Notes: generated by a model not told the origin, from the sequence alone. DNA of 64,000 nucleotides from Azorhizobium oxalatiphilum (GCF_014635325.1 NZ_BMCT01000008.1:1-64000); one strand, 5' to 3'. Positions 53,066 to 62,500 are shown, counted from the stretch's first letter. Made by a program: numbers and translations.

Positions 53066-53509
53066 ATGCTCAAGGAATTCCGCCAGTTCGCGATGCGCGG
53101 CAACGTCGTCGATCTCGCGGTCGGCGTCATCATCGGCGCGGCCTTCGGCAATATCGTGAGTTCGCTCGTCGGCGACGTGTTCATGCCGATCATCGGTGCC
53201 GTCACCGGCGGCCTCGACTTCTCCAACTACTTCCTGCCCCTGTCGTCGGCCGTGACCGCCGACAATCTGGTGGATGCCAAGAAGCAGGGCGCGGTGGTGG
53301 CCTATGGCGCCTTCATCACCATCGCCATCAACTTCATGATCGTGGCGACGGTGCTGTTCTTCGTGGTGCGCGCCATCAACACCTTCAAGCAGGAAGAGAA
53401 GAAGGTGACGCCGCCGGCCAAGTCCGAGGTGCTGCTGGAAGAGATCCGCGACCTCATCGCCCGGGACGTGAAGGCCCGCGAGGGCGGCGCGCCGCCAGCC
53501 GCCGTCTGA
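53066..53509 (+). CDS. mscL: Large-conductance mechanosensitive channel
   Basis: 147 residues. The homopentameric osmotic safety valve of the inner membrane. The N-terminal helix and TM1 are [20 protein letters not shown] followed by [22 protein letters not shown]2 is [20 protein letters not shown], and the C-terminal helical bundle [12 protein letters not shown] is present. GAGGAGA lies just before ATG 53066. Confidence 0.96.
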   Translation: MLKEFRQFAMRGNVVDLAVGVIIGAAFGNIVSSLVGDVFMPIIGAVTGGLDFSNYFLPLSSAVTADNLVDAKKQGAVVAYGAFITIAINFMIVATVLFFVVRAINTFKQEEKKVTPPAKSEVLLEEIRDLIARDVKAREGGAPPAAV

Positions 53510-53520
53510 GCCTTAAGCCG

Positions 53521-53546
53521 AACTGACCGGCCACCGGCCGGTCGGT
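53521..53546. terminator. Bidirectional hairpin between mscL and pyrD
   Basis: AACTGACCGGCC and GGCCGGTCGGTT form a 12-bp stem with one G-T pair around ACC between the convergent genes. Confidence 0.7.
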
Positions 53547-54617
53547 TCACTTGATATCGACGCCCACCGCCTCGGACACGCTGCGGAAGCCGTCCGCCTG
53601 GAGGCGCGCGGCCAGATCCGCCTTGATGCGCGGAATGAGCGCAGGGCCCTGGAACACCAGCGCCGAATAGAGCTGGACCAGATCCGCGCCGGCGCGGATC
53701 TTGGCATAGGCGTCGGCGCCCGAGGACACACCGCCCGAGCCGATGATCGGGATGCGCCCGCGCACCAGCCGGTAGAGCGCGCCGAGCCGTTCCGTGGAGA
53801 GCGCGAACAGCGGCTTGCCTGAGAGGCCGCCGGTCTCGCCCTTGTGGCGGCTCTTCAGGCTGTCGGGGCGCGACAGAGTGGTGTTGCCCATGATGATGCC
53901 GTCCACACCCAGCTCCAGCGCCACTTCGGCCACGGAGGCCAAAGCGTCGTCGTCGAGATCGGGGGCGATCTTCACCAGCAGCGGCGGGCGGGTGGCCACG
54001 TCGGGCAGGCTCTCGTCACGGGCGCGGATGGCGTTGCCGATGAGGGCGGACATCTCGGCCCGGCCCTGCAGCAGGCGCAGGCCGGCGGTGTTGGGCGAGG
54101 AGACGTTGCAGACGATGTAGTCCGCGAGGCGGCAGGTGGCGGAGACGCCGGCCACATAGTCCTCGCTGGCGTCTTCGGTTTCCTTGTTCTTCCCCACATT
54201 GGCACCGACGATGCCCGGCAGCCCCGCAGCCCGGCGCTTGCCCAACTGGTAGATGAAGGGGGCGAGGCCGTGGGAATTGAAGCCGAAGCGGTTGATGACG
54301 CCGCCGTCCTCATCCAGCCGGAACAGGCGCGGCTTGGGATTGCCCGGCTGCGGGCGCGGCGTCACCGAGCCCGCTTCCACGAAGCCGAAGCCCATGGCGA
54401 GCAGCGGGTCGATGATCTCCGCATGCTTGTCGAAGCCGGCCGCCAGCCCGATGGGGTTGGGGAAGTCGATGTTCCACACCCGCGTCGCCAGGATCGGCAG
54501 GTCCGGCCCGCCATCGAGCGGGATCAGGCCCTTCTTCAGGCCCTTCACCACAAGGGTGTGGGCCTGCTCGGGGCTGATCAGCGGCAGGAGCGGGCGAACG
54601 AGGGGGTAGAGATCCAT
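53547..54617 (-). CDS. pyrD: Dihydroorotate dehydrogenase (quinone), class 2
   Basis: 356 residues. The membrane-associated FMN enzyme oxidising dihydroorotate to orotate. The N-terminal membrane helix region is MDLYPLVRPLLPLISPEQAH. NPIGLAAGFDKHAEIIDPLL, FGFVEAGSVTPRPQPGNPKP, NRFGFNSHG, and the class 2 catalytic serine in CNVSSPNTAGLR are present, with IIGSGGVSSGADAYAKIRAG for FMN phosphate. It follows pyrE after 11 bases on the same strand, so the two orotate steps are co-transcribed. Confidence 0.96.
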   Translation of the reverse strand: MDLYPLVRPLLPLISPEQAHTLVVKGLKKGLIPLDGGPDLPILATRVWNIDFPNPIGLAAGFDKHAEIIDPLLAMGFGFVEAGSVTPRPQPGNPKPRLFRLDEDGGVINRFGFNSHGLAPFIYQLGKRRAAGLPGIVGANVGKNKETEDASEDYVAGVSATCRLADYIVCNVSSPNTAGLRLLQGRAEMSALIGNAIRARDESLPDVATRPPLLVKIAPDLDDDALASVAEVALELGVDGIIMGNTTLSRPDSLKSRHKGETGGLSGKPLFALSTERLGALYRLVRGRIPIIGSGGVSSGADAYAKIRAGADLVQLYSALVFQGPALIPRIKADLAARLQADGFRSVSEAVGVDIK

Positions 54618-54628
54618 GGTTTTCGGTA

Positions 54629-55327
54629 TCACTCGCTCATCTGCGAGGCGCCGCCATGGGCCTTCGACCAGGCGTGCGGATCGTTGAGGAAGCTTTCGAT
54701 CTCTGCCACCTGCTCGGGCGGGAAGCGGTTCATTTCCTTCACCGCCGCCAGGATGTCCCACCAGGTGCAGAGATAGTGCAGCTCAAGGCCGGCGTCCTTC
54801 AGGATCTGCTTCGATTCGTTGAAGATGTCGTAATAGAAGAAGACGAAGCAATGGTCGCAGACGGCGCCCGCATTGCGCAGGGCCTGCACGAAATTCACCT
54901 TGCTGCGGCCGTCGGTGGTGAGATCCTCCACCAGCAGCACGCGGGAGCCTTCATCCAGATGGCCCTCGATCTGGGCATTGCGGCCGAAGCCCTTGGGCTT
55001 CTTGCGCACATACTGCATGGGCAGCATCAGCCGGTCGGCGATCCAGGCCGCGAAGGGGATGCCCGCCGTCTCGCCGCCGGCGGCGGTGTCGAACTGCTCG
55101 AAGCCGATCTCGCGGTAGATGTTGGAGATGGCGAAGTCCACCAGCGTCTGGCGCACGCGGGGGAAGGAGATCAGCCGGCGGCAGTCGATATAGACCGGGC
55201 TCGCCCAGCCGGAAGTGAAGATGAAGGGCTCGCCGGAGGAGAAGCGCACCGCTTCCACTTCCAGCAGCATGCGCGCGGTGAGCCGCGCGGCGGTGGCCTT
55301 GTCGGTGAAAGCAGTGACGGTGGACAT
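54629..55327 (-). CDS. pyrE: Orotate phosphoribosyltransferase
   Basis: 232 residues. Converts orotate and PRPP to OMP. The PRPP motif [17 protein letters not shown] is intact, and [39 protein letters not shown] and [17 protein letters not shown] carry the conserved Lys/Arg residues. The C-terminal extension is typical of alphaproteobacterial proteins. Divergent from a glycosyltransferase gene. Confidence 0.96.
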   Translation of the reverse strand: MSTVTAFTDKATAARLTARMLLEVEAVRFSSGEPFIFTSGWASPVYIDCRRLISFPRVRQTLVDFAISNIYREIGFEQFDTAAGGETAGIPFAAWIADRLMLPMQYVRKKPKGFGRNAQIEGHLDEGSRVLLVEDLTTDGRSKVNFVQALRNAGAVCDHCFVFFYYDIFNESKQILKDAGLELHYLCTWWDILAAVKEMNRFPPEQVAEIESFLNDPHAWSKAHGGASQMSE

Positions 55328-55437
55328 GGGTCGCGGGCCCTTCGTTCGAATATCGTTGCGGGCATATATCAGAGCCTGCGGCCGGAAACAGGGGCCAGCG
55401 TGACATAGATGGGCTGCGCGGGCAGGGGAGCGACGAA

Positions 55438-56514
55438 ATGACGGTGGCGGGCGGCGGCGGGCGGCAGGGACAGGACGATGTGTGGCTGCTGGTGGACAGC
55501 TCCACCGTGGGCGGCATCGAGACCCATATGGGCGTGCTTGCGGCGGCCCTGATGCGGCAGGGGCTCGGCGTGCGCGTGATCCTGATCGCCGATCATGGCG
55601 CCAACCCGTGGTTCGCGCAGCTCGATGCCGCAGGCGTGCCCCACCGCACGTTGTCCGGCGGCTTCAAGGGACTGCTGGCGGCGCTGAAGGCGGCGCGCCC
55701 GCGCATTCTCCACACCCATGGCTACAAGGCCGGCATTCTCGGCCGGCTGGCCGCGAAGCTGGCCGGCGTGCCCTGCGTGTCCACTTTCCATGCGGGGGAG
55801 CGCGGCAGGTTCCCGGTCTCGCTCTACCAGACGCTAGACAGCTGGACCTCCTGCCTTGCCCGCCGCATCGCGGTCTCGCGGCCCATTGCCGAAGGACTGC
55901 CGTTCGCGGCCGAGGTGATCGGCAATTTCGTCCCCGTCCCGGCCGCGCCGCCGCATGGCGCACGCCCCGACACGGTGGGGTTCGTCGGCCGGTTCAGTCA
56001 CGAGAAGGGGCCGGATCTTTTCTGCGCGCTGGCGGAGAAGTTTGCCGGCTCAGGACTGGCATTCGAGGCGTTCGGCGACGGGGCCATGCGGCCGGAGCTT
56101 CAGGCGAAGACCGGGGCGGCGGTGCAGTTTCACGGCCTCGTCACCACACCGGGCGCCATCTGGCCGCGCATCGGCCTGCTGCTGATGCCCTCGCGTGCCG
56201 AGGGCCTGCCGCTGGCCGCCATCGAGGCCATGGCGGCGGGCATCCCGGTGGCGGCCAGCGCGGTTGGGGCCTTGCCGGATCTGATCCGGCAAGGCGAGAA
56301 CGGCTATCTGTTCCCGGCCGGCGACCTCGACGCCATGGAAAGCGCCGTGCGCGCATGGGCGGGCCTCGATGCGGCGGCCCGTGCCGCCATGGGGGAGGCG
56401 GCGTGGCGCACCGCGCGGGCGGGCTATGCGGTGGATGTGCTGCTGCCGAAGGTGCGGGCCGTCTACGCGGCGGCGGGCGCGCGGCTGCCGGGCGGGGATA
56501 GCGCGGTTTCGTGA
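55438..56514 (+). CDS. Glycosyltransferase family 4
   Basis: 358 residues, GT-B fold. The N-terminal part is [40 protein letters not shown]. The donor half has [20 protein letters not shown] and the GT4 signature [20 protein letters not shown], then [15 protein letters not shown]. It heads a short cluster with an O-antigen ligase-type protein and a further glycosyltransferase, so a role in extracellular polysaccharide or LPS glycan assembly is likely. Confidence 0.88.
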   Translation: MTVAGGGGRQGQDDVWLLVDSSTVGGIETHMGVLAAALMRQGLGVRVILIADHGANPWFAQLDAAGVPHRTLSGGFKGLLAALKAARPRILHTHGYKAGILGRLAAKLAGVPCVSTFHAGERGRFPVSLYQTLDSWTSCLARRIAVSRPIAEGLPFAAEVIGNFVPVPAAPPHGARPDTVGFVGRFSHEKGPDLFCALAEKFAGSGLAFEAFGDGAMRPELQAKTGAAVQFHGLVTTPGAIWPRIGLLLMPSRAEGLPLAAIEAMAAGIPVAASAVGALPDLIRQGENGYLFPAGDLDAMESAVRAWAGLDAAARAAMGEAAWRTARAGYAVDVLLPKVRAVYAAAGARLPGGDSAVS

Positions 56515-56623
56515 TCAAGTTGGAGCAGGTTGGCCCGGCTCAGCTTCCGGTTGGCATCTCGTCGTTAACGCATCCTGTGTATAGAATGACGGCTTAACCG
56601 GCGCCCTCACCGAGACCGCAGAC

Positions 56624-58108
56624 GTGACCGAAAGCTCCTATTCGTCGGCCGGCCAACCGGCGAGCACCGGCTACAAGCGCGAAACGCACTGGATGCAGAT
56701 CATCGTCGCCTTGCTGGCGACGGGGTTCATCTTCTATTTCTGGATGTCGAAGCCGGGGCTGGAGCTGCCGCTCATGCTCGCCGGCGGCTCGGTGCTGGTG
56801 GTGCTGGCCTTCAAGCGCCCCTCGGTGCCCTGCATCATCTTCGTGTGCTTCTCCTTCCTGCGCATCCATGAGGCGTTTCCGGCGCTGTCGGAGCTGCGCA
56901 TCCCGCAGCTGCTGGCCCAGCTCACCATCATCGTGATGTTCTGGCATCTGGTGCTGATGCGCACGGTGAAGCCGATCTGGTCGGTGGAGATGACCGCCTT
57001 CGCGGTGTTCTTCTTCTTCGTCACCGCCTCCATGTTCATCTCCACGGGGCGCGACCTCTCCTACAAATTCTGGTCCGACACCTTCCTGAAGGTGGGGATC
57101 ATGACCCTGCTCATCGCCTGGACCACCCGCAAGGCGGCCGATTTCCAGCTGGCGATGCAGACCATCATCATCGGCGGCATCGCCGTGTCCTGCGTGGCGC
57201 TCTACAACAAGGTGAACGGCATCGGCCTCGTGGAAGGCACCCGCGTCACCATCGGCCGCGCCGAGGGCTCGGTGCTGGGCGATCCCAACGATCTGGCCCT
57301 TGCCCTGCTGTTCCCGCTGGGCTTCGCCGGGGCTCTGGCGTCGGGGCGCACCAGTTTCCTCAACCGCCTTCTCGGCCTGATCGGCTTCGGCTTCGTGGTG
57401 GCGGCCATCATCGCCACCCAGAGCCGTGGCGGTCTTCTGGGCATGGCCACCGTGGTGGCGGTGCTGGGCAGCCGGTTCGTGAAGAACAAGCTGCTGCTGT
57501 TCGGCGGCGGCGGCGCGGCCATGGTGCTGCTCTATATCGTCGCCGGCATCGCCGGCCGCTCGTCGGGCGGCGCGGCGGAAGCGGGCATCGACGAAAGCGC
57601 GCAGGGCCGCCTCAACGCCTGGACCACCGCCTGGAACATGGCCAAGGCCCATCCGCTGCTCGGGGTCGGCGTCAACACCTTCCCGGCCAACTACTTCTTC
57701 TACACCGAGGACTGGGACGGCCACGAGCACGCGGTGCATTCCACCTGGTTCGGCGTGCTGGCGGAAACCGGCTTCCTCGGCTTTTCCGCCTTCATCACCA
57801 TGGTGGGCCTGCTGCTCAAGCGCAGCTGGAAATGCCTGAAGGCCATCGAGGAGCCGGGCACCGATCCGCGCCTTGTGATCATCGCCTATGCCCTCGCGGC
57901 AAGTCTGGCTAGTTTCTGCGTGGCCGGCACCTTCCTGACCCAGGGCCTGGCGTGGCCGCTCTATGTGATCCTCGCCATGACGGTGTCGCTGTGGCGCCTG
58001 CTGTCGGCGCAGGAGGAGGTGGTGACGGTGGTGCCGACGCGCCTGCCCGAGGTGCCGCCCGTCGGTCCGTCCGCCACCGTGGTTCCGCTGGCGCGGCCGG
58101 GCGAATGA
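56624..58108 (+). CDS. O-antigen ligase/polymerase-type membrane protein
   Basis: 494 residues, about 11 transmembrane helices. The long periplasmic loop late in the protein contains the family motif NAWTTAWNMAKAHPLLGVGV with AVHSTWFGVLAETGFLGF, the Wzy/WaaL superfamily signature including the conserved His-Ser. Start GTG 56624. The final residues are Val/Pro-rich and cytoplasmic. The stop overlaps the next gene (ATGA). Whether it is a polymerase or a ligase cannot be decided from sequence. Confidence 0.88.
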   Translation: MTESSYSSAGQPASTGYKRETHWMQIIVALLATGFIFYFWMSKPGLELPLMLAGGSVLVVLAFKRPSVPCIIFVCFSFLRIHEAFPALSELRIPQLLAQLTIIVMFWHLVLMRTVKPIWSVEMTAFAVFFFFVTASMFISTGRDLSYKFWSDTFLKVGIMTLLIAWTTRKAADFQLAMQTIIIGGIAVSCVALYNKVNGIGLVEGTRVTIGRAEGSVLGDPNDLALALLFPLGFAGALASGRTSFLNRLLGLIGFGFVVAAIIATQSRGGLLGMATVVAVLGSRFVKNKLLLFGGGGAAMVLLYIVAGIAGRSSGGAAEAGIDESAQGRLNAWTTAWNMAKAHPLLGVGVNTFPANYFFYTEDWDGHEHAVHSTWFGVLAETGFLGFSAFITMVGLLLKRSWKCLKAIEEPGTDPRLVIIAYALAASLASFCVAGTFLTQGLAWPLYVILAMTVSLWRLLSAQEEVVTVVPTRLPEVPPVGPSATVVPLARPGE

Positions 58109-59250
58109 CCGCCGATCTCGTGGTGTTCGGGGAGGATTGGGGCAGCCACCCCTCCTCCACCCAGCATCTGGTCGGGCGGCTCGCCCGTGACCGCAGGGTG
58201 CTGTGGGTGAATTCCATCGGCCTGCGCAGGCCCAAGCTGAATGCGCAGGATCTCCGGCGCATCGCCACCAAGCTCAGGGCCATGGCCGGGCGTGGACGCG
58301 CGGCTGCGCCTGCTCCCGCTGCCAGGCGCGATGCGCATGCGGACGGGCCGGGGCCGGCCCGCGTGCTGGCGCCCTTCGCCATTCCGTGGCCGGGCAGCAC
58401 GCTGGCGGAGGCCGCCAACCGGCTGCTGATCGGCCGGCAGGTGCGCGCCGCCATGGCGGAAACCGGCATCTCGCGCCCCATTCTCTGGGCTTCGCTGCCG
58501 AGCGCGGTGAGCGTGGTGGGGGCCCTGGGCGAGCGCGCGCTGGTCTATTATTGCGGCGATGATTTCGGCGCGCTCACCGGCGTGGATCACGGCCCGGTGC
58601 TGGAGATGGAGGCGCGCCTTGCGGCGAAGGCCGATCTCATCGTGGTGGTGAGCGAGGCGCTGGCCGCGCGCTTTCCCGGCCGCAACGTGCTGCTGCTGCC
58701 CCATGGGGTGGATGGGGCGCTGTTCTCCACCCCCGTGCCGCGTCCCCTCGATCTGCCGCCGGGGCCGGTGGCCGGCTTCTACGGCAGCATTTCAGACTGG
58801 CTGGACATTCCCATGCTGGCGGCGGCGGCCCGCGCCATGCCGGACTGGAGCTTCGTCTTCATCGGCCCCGTGCGCACCGACATTTCCACGCTGGAGACGA
58901 TCCCCAACGTGCATTTCCTGGGGCCGCGCCCGCACGACGTGCTGCCCGCCTATGCGCAGCATTGGGACGTGTCGCTGATCCCGTTCCTGGACAATCCGCA
59001 GATCCGCGCCTGCAATCCGCTGAAGCTGCGGGAATATCTGGCTTCGGGCACGCCGATCGCGGCCACCCGCTTTCCCGCGCTGGTGCCTTATGAGGCGCAC
59101 GTCGCCTGCATCGATCCCGGCGGCGACCTCGCCATGGCCATCCGGGAGGCGGCATCCGATCCGCGCGCGGCGGAACGCCGGGCGAGCGTGTCCACCGAGG
59201 ACTGGGATGCCCGCGCGGCGGTGCTGTCCGCCGCGCTGGCGAAGCTGTGA
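58105..59250 (+). CDS. Glycosyltransferase, GT-B fold
   Basis: 381 residues starting MTADLVVFGEDWGSHPSSTQ. LVGRLARDRRVLWVNSIGLR, YYCGDDFGAL and VVVSEALAARF are N-terminal landmarks. The donor half is FYGSISDWLDIPMLAAAARA, NVHFLGPRPHDVLPAYAQHW, then CNPLKLREYLASGTPIAATR, which is the Glu-Tyr region of TuaH/WcaC-like glycosyltransferases. It is translationally coupled to the ligase-like gene. Probable role in the same surface glycan. Confidence 0.85.
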   Translation: MTADLVVFGEDWGSHPSSTQHLVGRLARDRRVLWVNSIGLRRPKLNAQDLRRIATKLRAMAGRGRAAAPAPAARRDAHADGPGPARVLAPFAIPWPGSTLAEAANRLLIGRQVRAAMAETGISRPILWASLPSAVSVVGALGERALVYYCGDDFGALTGVDHGPVLEMEARLAAKADLIVVVSEALAARFPGRNVLLLPHGVDGALFSTPVPRPLDLPPGPVAGFYGSISDWLDIPMLAAAARAMPDWSFVFIGPVRTDISTLETIPNVHFLGPRPHDVLPAYAQHWDVSLIPFLDNPQIRACNPLKLREYLASGTPIAATRFPALVPYEAHVACIDPGGDLAMAIREAASDPRAAERRASVSTEDWDARAAVLSAALAKL

Positions 59251-59258
59251 GGGGCTGA

Positions 59259-59312
59259 GAGAATGTTTTTCGGCTTGGATTGCGGAGCAATCAAAGCCGA
59301 ACATGCTCTAGG
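59259..59312. repeat. Second dispersed palindromic repeat family, copy B
   Basis: Reverse complement begins CCTAGAGCATGTTCGGC, continues TTTGATTGCTCCGCAATCC and ends AAAAACATTCTC, differing at only a few positions from 30881-30933. It sits between convergent genes. Confidence 0.75.
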
Positions 59313-59329
59313 CCCCGCGTGCCCTTGCC

Positions 59330-60115
59330 TCACATGGCGGGCAGGATGGCGATGTCGTGCACCTTGCCGGACACGCCCGCCACCTTGCCGGCGGCGGTCG
59401 CCTTGCCGCTGGTCAGATCCACCTTGTAGAGCGTGTCGCCGGCCATCAGCCAGCCATCGTTGGTGCCGCCATCGCCGGCCGCGATGTCGAAGGCATAGCT
59501 GGGGGCGGTGATGCCGAACTTGCCCACGGCGGTAAGCACGCCGTCATTGGGCGGGGCCTGCTTCACCAGCGCGCCGATGGTAGCGTCCACGTCGAACAGC
59601 GCGGTTTCCTTGGCGCCCTTCATGGAATTGGTATAGGCGCCGGCGACGATCTTGGGCGTCTCGCCCTTGTGCATGTCGGTCTCGGCGAACTTCAGGCTGC
59701 CGTCCTTCGTGACCTTGCCGTCATCCACATTGGCCCGCAGGTTGGTGCCATCGCTGCCGATCACGCGCAGCCGGTCGGCCACCGGGTTGAAGTCTACGGT
59801 CGCCATGGTGCCCATGGGCAGCATGGTGTCGAGCTTGGATTTCTTCATCGCCGCGCCGCTCTTGGTGTCGATGGTGGCCACCGTGCCATCCTCGAACAGG
59901 CCGTAGAGCATGCCGTCGGCGGGGCGGACGTCGATGCCCACCAGCTTGCCGTCCACGCCGGAGACCTTCATGGGCGCGCCGGCCTTCATCGCCTTCACAT
60001 CCACCACGGCCAGCATGTTGCCATCGAGCAGCGCCACCACGCTCTGGGCGTGAGCCGCACCCGCCGTGCCGGCGAGGAGGGCGGAAATCGCGAGGGCCAT
60101 CATCGGGGTCTTCAT
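59330..60115 (-). CDS. DUF4394 exported protein
   Basis: 261 residues. Signal peptide MKTPMMALAISALLAGTAGA ending AHAQS. The mature protein is a predicted beta-propeller-like DUF4394 repeat: MLAVVDVKAMKAG, GKLVGIDVRPADGMLYGLFE, VDFNPVADRLRVIGSDGTNL and GAKETALFDVDATIGALVKQ. ATG 60115 has GGGAG upstream; a longer frame to 60145 exists. It is divergent from an ECF sigma/anti-sigma pair, and genes of this family frequently neighbour such pairs, so it may be a member of that regulon. Confidence 0.88.
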   Translation of the reverse strand: MKTPMMALAISALLAGTAGAAHAQSVVALLDGNMLAVVDVKAMKAGAPMKVSGVDGKLVGIDVRPADGMLYGLFEDGTVATIDTKSGAAMKKSKLDTMLPMGTMATVDFNPVADRLRVIGSDGTNLRANVDDGKVTKDGSLKFAETDMHKGETPKIVAGAYTNSMKGAKETALFDVDATIGALVKQAPPNDGVLTAVGKFGITAPSYAFDIAAGDGGTNDGWLMAGDTLYKVDLTSGKATAAGKVAGVSGKVHDIAILPAM

Positions 60116-60185
60116 GAGCCAAACTCCCTTTCGGATGCCCGGCATTCAGCCCGGGTCACAGGGGGTACAGCTCCGCAGGCGCTCT

Positions 60186-60222
60186 GGATGCAGAGAAAAA
60201 TCATTTTTCTTCAAGTGCATCC
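60186..60222. promoter_or_regulatory. Nested palindrome in the DUF4394-sigma divergent region
   Basis: Outer arms GGATGCA (60186-60192) and TGCATCC (60216-60222) enclose a second inverted repeat GAAAAA-TCA-TTTTTC (60195-60209). It lies 65 bases before the sigma start and 71 bases before the DUF4394 start. It may be a divergent operator or a shared terminator-like hairpin. Confidence 0.55.
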
Positions 60223-60287
60223 ATTGGCCGTGCCGCAGCGTAATCGCGCAGGACGACACTGCGCGCGCAAGACGGGATCCAGGCTTG

Positions 60288-60857
60288 ATGCCAGCGATGA
60301 CAAAACCGCTTCCGGGCCGCCGGGACGATGGCCTGGCGCAGGCGCTGGCCGGCTGCGCGGCGGGCGACGCGGCGTGCCTGCGCCGCCTCTATGACGGGCT
60401 GGCCCCGCAGATGACGGGCGTCGCCATCCGTCTGCTGCGCCGGCGGGAGCTTGCCGAGGATGTGGTGCACGACACCTTCGTCCGCATCTGGGAGAAGGCG
60501 GCCCTGTTCGATCCCGAGCGCGGGGAGGCGCGGACCTGGATGTTCGCCATTCTGCGCAACCGGGCGCTCGACGTGCTGCGGGGCGAGGGACGTACCGATC
60601 TCGTCGATGATTTCGAGCCGATGGGCATGACCGACGAAAGCGTGGATGCCGAAGCCGCCGTCACCGCCCTGTCCGAAGCCGGTGCGCTGCGGCGCTGTCT
60701 CGGCCGGTTGCAGCCGGTGCAGCGCAGCGTCGTGGTGCTGGCCTATACGCGCGGCCTCAGCCACGGCGAGCTGGCGGGCCGGCTGGGCGTGCCGCTCGGC
60801 ACCGTGAAATCGTGGATGCGGCGCAGCCTGCTGGCGCTGCGGGAGTGCATGGCATGA
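60288..60857 (+). CDS. ECF sigma factor (SigK/RpoE-like)
   Basis: 189 residues. Region 2: LRRLYDGLAPQMTGVAIRLL, ELAEDVVHDTFVRIWEKAAL, ARTWMFAILRNRALDVLRGE. Region 4: CLGRLQPVQRSVVVLAYTRG, SHGELAGRLGVPLGTVKSWM, RRSLLALRECM. This is a clear group 4 sigma factor. ATG 60288 is chosen (AGG five bases upstream); ATG 60297 is the next in-frame option. Its stop overlaps the start of the anti-sigma gene (ATGA), so stoichiometric production is assured. Confidence 0.94.
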   Translation: MPAMTKPLPGRRDDGLAQALAGCAAGDAACLRRLYDGLAPQMTGVAIRLLRRRELAEDVVHDTFVRIWEKAALFDPERGEARTWMFAILRNRALDVLRGEGRTDLVDDFEPMGMTDESVDAEAAVTALSEAGALRRCLGRLQPVQRSVVVLAYTRGLSHGELAGRLGVPLGTVKSWMRRSLLALRECMA

Positions 60858-61579
60858 TCCGGCAGGAGGATGACGCACTGGCCGGCGAACTGGTGATCGG
60901 CCTGCTGGACGAAGCGGAGCGCGCGCGCTGCGAGGCGCGGATCGCGCGCGACCCCGACTTTGCCGCCCGCGTGGAACACTGGCGCCACCGCTTCGCCGAG
61001 CTGGACGCGACGGCGCGGCCGGAACATCCCGCGCAGGATTTGTGGGCGCGCATCGCCGCCACGGTGGCGCAGGAGCGGCCCGCAGCCGAGGCGACGGTGG
61101 TGCCGTTCGCCGCGCCCCCGGCTGCACGCCGGCCCCTGTGGGACAACCTTCCGCTCTGGCGCGGGGTCGGGCTCGGCGCCATGGCCGCCGCGCTGGTGCT
61201 GGCGGTTGGCCTCGGCCTGATGGTCCGCACGGCGGGCCGCACGCCGGTGCTGGTGGCGGTGCTGCTGTCGGACCAGAACCGCCCCGCCGCCGTGGTGAAT
61301 GCGTTTGCCGACGGGCGCACGGAGCTGGTGCCGCTGGAGGCGCTGAGCGCGCCCGAGGGCAAGTCGCTTCAGGTCTGGACGCTGTGGGATCGCAGTCGCG
61401 GCCCGGTGTCGGTGGGCCTGCTCAATGCCCTGCGCAGCCTCGATCTGAACGTCGAGCATCTGCCGCGCACGGCGACCGACCAGCTGTTCGAGGTGACGCT
61501 GGAGCCTGCCGGCGGCTCGCCCACGGGGCGCCCGACCGGACCCATCCTCATGAAGGGCAATGCCAGCCGCACGCTCTGA
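60854..61579 (+). CDS. Anti-sigma factor (RskA-type)
   Basis: 241 residues. The N-terminal helical sigma-binding region (DDALAGELVIGLLDEAERAR, VEHWRHRFAELDA) resembles the anti-sigma domain of SigK regulators. It is followed by one transmembrane helix (VGLGAMAAALVLAVGLGLMV, about 105-124) and a periplasmic RskA C-terminal domain (VVNAFADGRTELVPLEALSA, LQVWTLWDRSRGPVSVGLLN, FEVTLEPAGGSPTGRPTGPI). No zinc-type HxxxCxxC motif is present. Release of the sigma factor likely depends on envelope signals. Confidence 0.92.
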   Translation: MIRQEDDALAGELVIGLLDEAERARCEARIARDPDFAARVEHWRHRFAELDATARPEHPAQDLWARIAATVAQERPAAEATVVPFAAPPAARRPLWDNLPLWRGVGLGAMAAALVLAVGLGLMVRTAGRTPVLVAVLLSDQNRPAAVVNAFADGRTELVPLEALSAPEGKSLQVWTLWDRSRGPVSVGLLNALRSLDLNVEHLPRTATDQLFEVTLEPAGGSPTGRPTGPILMKGNASRTL

Positions 61580-61588
61580 GCGACGGGC

Positions 61589-62500
61589 TCAGAGCGGCTG
61601 CGCGGCGACCCCCATCGGCGGGTCGAGGCTGTCGCAGATGGAGAGGAAGCCCGAGAGGCAGGGATTGGCATTGTCCGGTTGCCAGAGGGCCACCTGATCC
61701 ACCTCCGGCGGATCGTCCATGCGGCGGAACGCGGCGCCTTTCACCTGCGCCCGCTGCATGGAGGCGGGCACGAAGGCGACGCCGAGATCCTCGGCCACCA
61801 GATTGACGATAGTCTGCTGGAGATAGACCTCCAGGGCGATCCGCGGCGCAAATCCCGCGCCCGCACAGCGCCGCACCACCGCATCATGCAGCAGCGGGGC
61901 CTGATCGCGGGGCACGATCAGGAAACGCTCGGTCTCGAAATCGCGCACCTTCACCCGCCGCGCGCGGGCAAGCGGATGGGTGTGCGGCAGCACCGCATGG
62001 AGCGGCTCGCGCAGCAGCAGTCTGGAGGCGGTGGGGGTGGCGAAGGCGTCGGGAAAGCTGATGCCGAGATCCACCTAGCCGCTGCGCAGCGCCTGATCGA
62101 GCACCACCGGCATCATCTCGCGCACCTTGAGCTGCACCTGCGGGAAGGCGTCCCGGTAGCGGCGCATGAGGGCGGGCACCACGCTGTAGGCGGCGCACAT
62201 GGTGAAGCCGATGGAGAGCTGCCCCATCTCCCCCGCCCGCGCCGCCGCCACGTTCCGCCGGGCGCGGGCCATCTGCCGCAGCACGTCGCGGGCGTCGGCG
62301 AGGAACTGCACGCCGGCCGGGGTGAGCACGATGCCCTTGGCGCCGCGCACGCACAGCTCGGTCTTCAGCTCCGCTTCCAGCGCCGCGATCTGCCGCGACA
62401 AAGGCGGCTGGGACATGTGGAGGCGGGCGGCGGCGCGGCCGAAGGTGCCGGCATCGGCGAGTTCGCAGAAATAGCGCAACTGGGCGAGAGTGATGGTCAT
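61589..62500 (-). pseudogene. LysR-family regulator interrupted by an in-frame amber codon
   Basis: The frame from ATG 62500 encodes a normal LysR N-terminus (TLAQLRYFCELADAGTFGRA, HMSQPPLSRQIAALEAEL). At codon 142 it meets TAG (62075-62077) inside the effector domain, after ALRSG. Translation in the same frame continues without gap as VDLGISFPDAFATPT to the natural end VAAQPL at 61589. The total length of about 303 residues is exactly typical. The stop could have arisen from CAG, GAG or TGG by one change. It is therefore a nonsense mutation, a sequencing error, or readthrough. The gene is divergent from an AEC transporter and has LysR-type sites over its start. Confidence 0.85.

Noticed and set aside
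60066-60287. N-terminal extension of the ECF sigma factor
   Set aside because: It would read through the palindrome and the DUF4394 promoter and is not sigma-like; family start is at 60288 or 60297.
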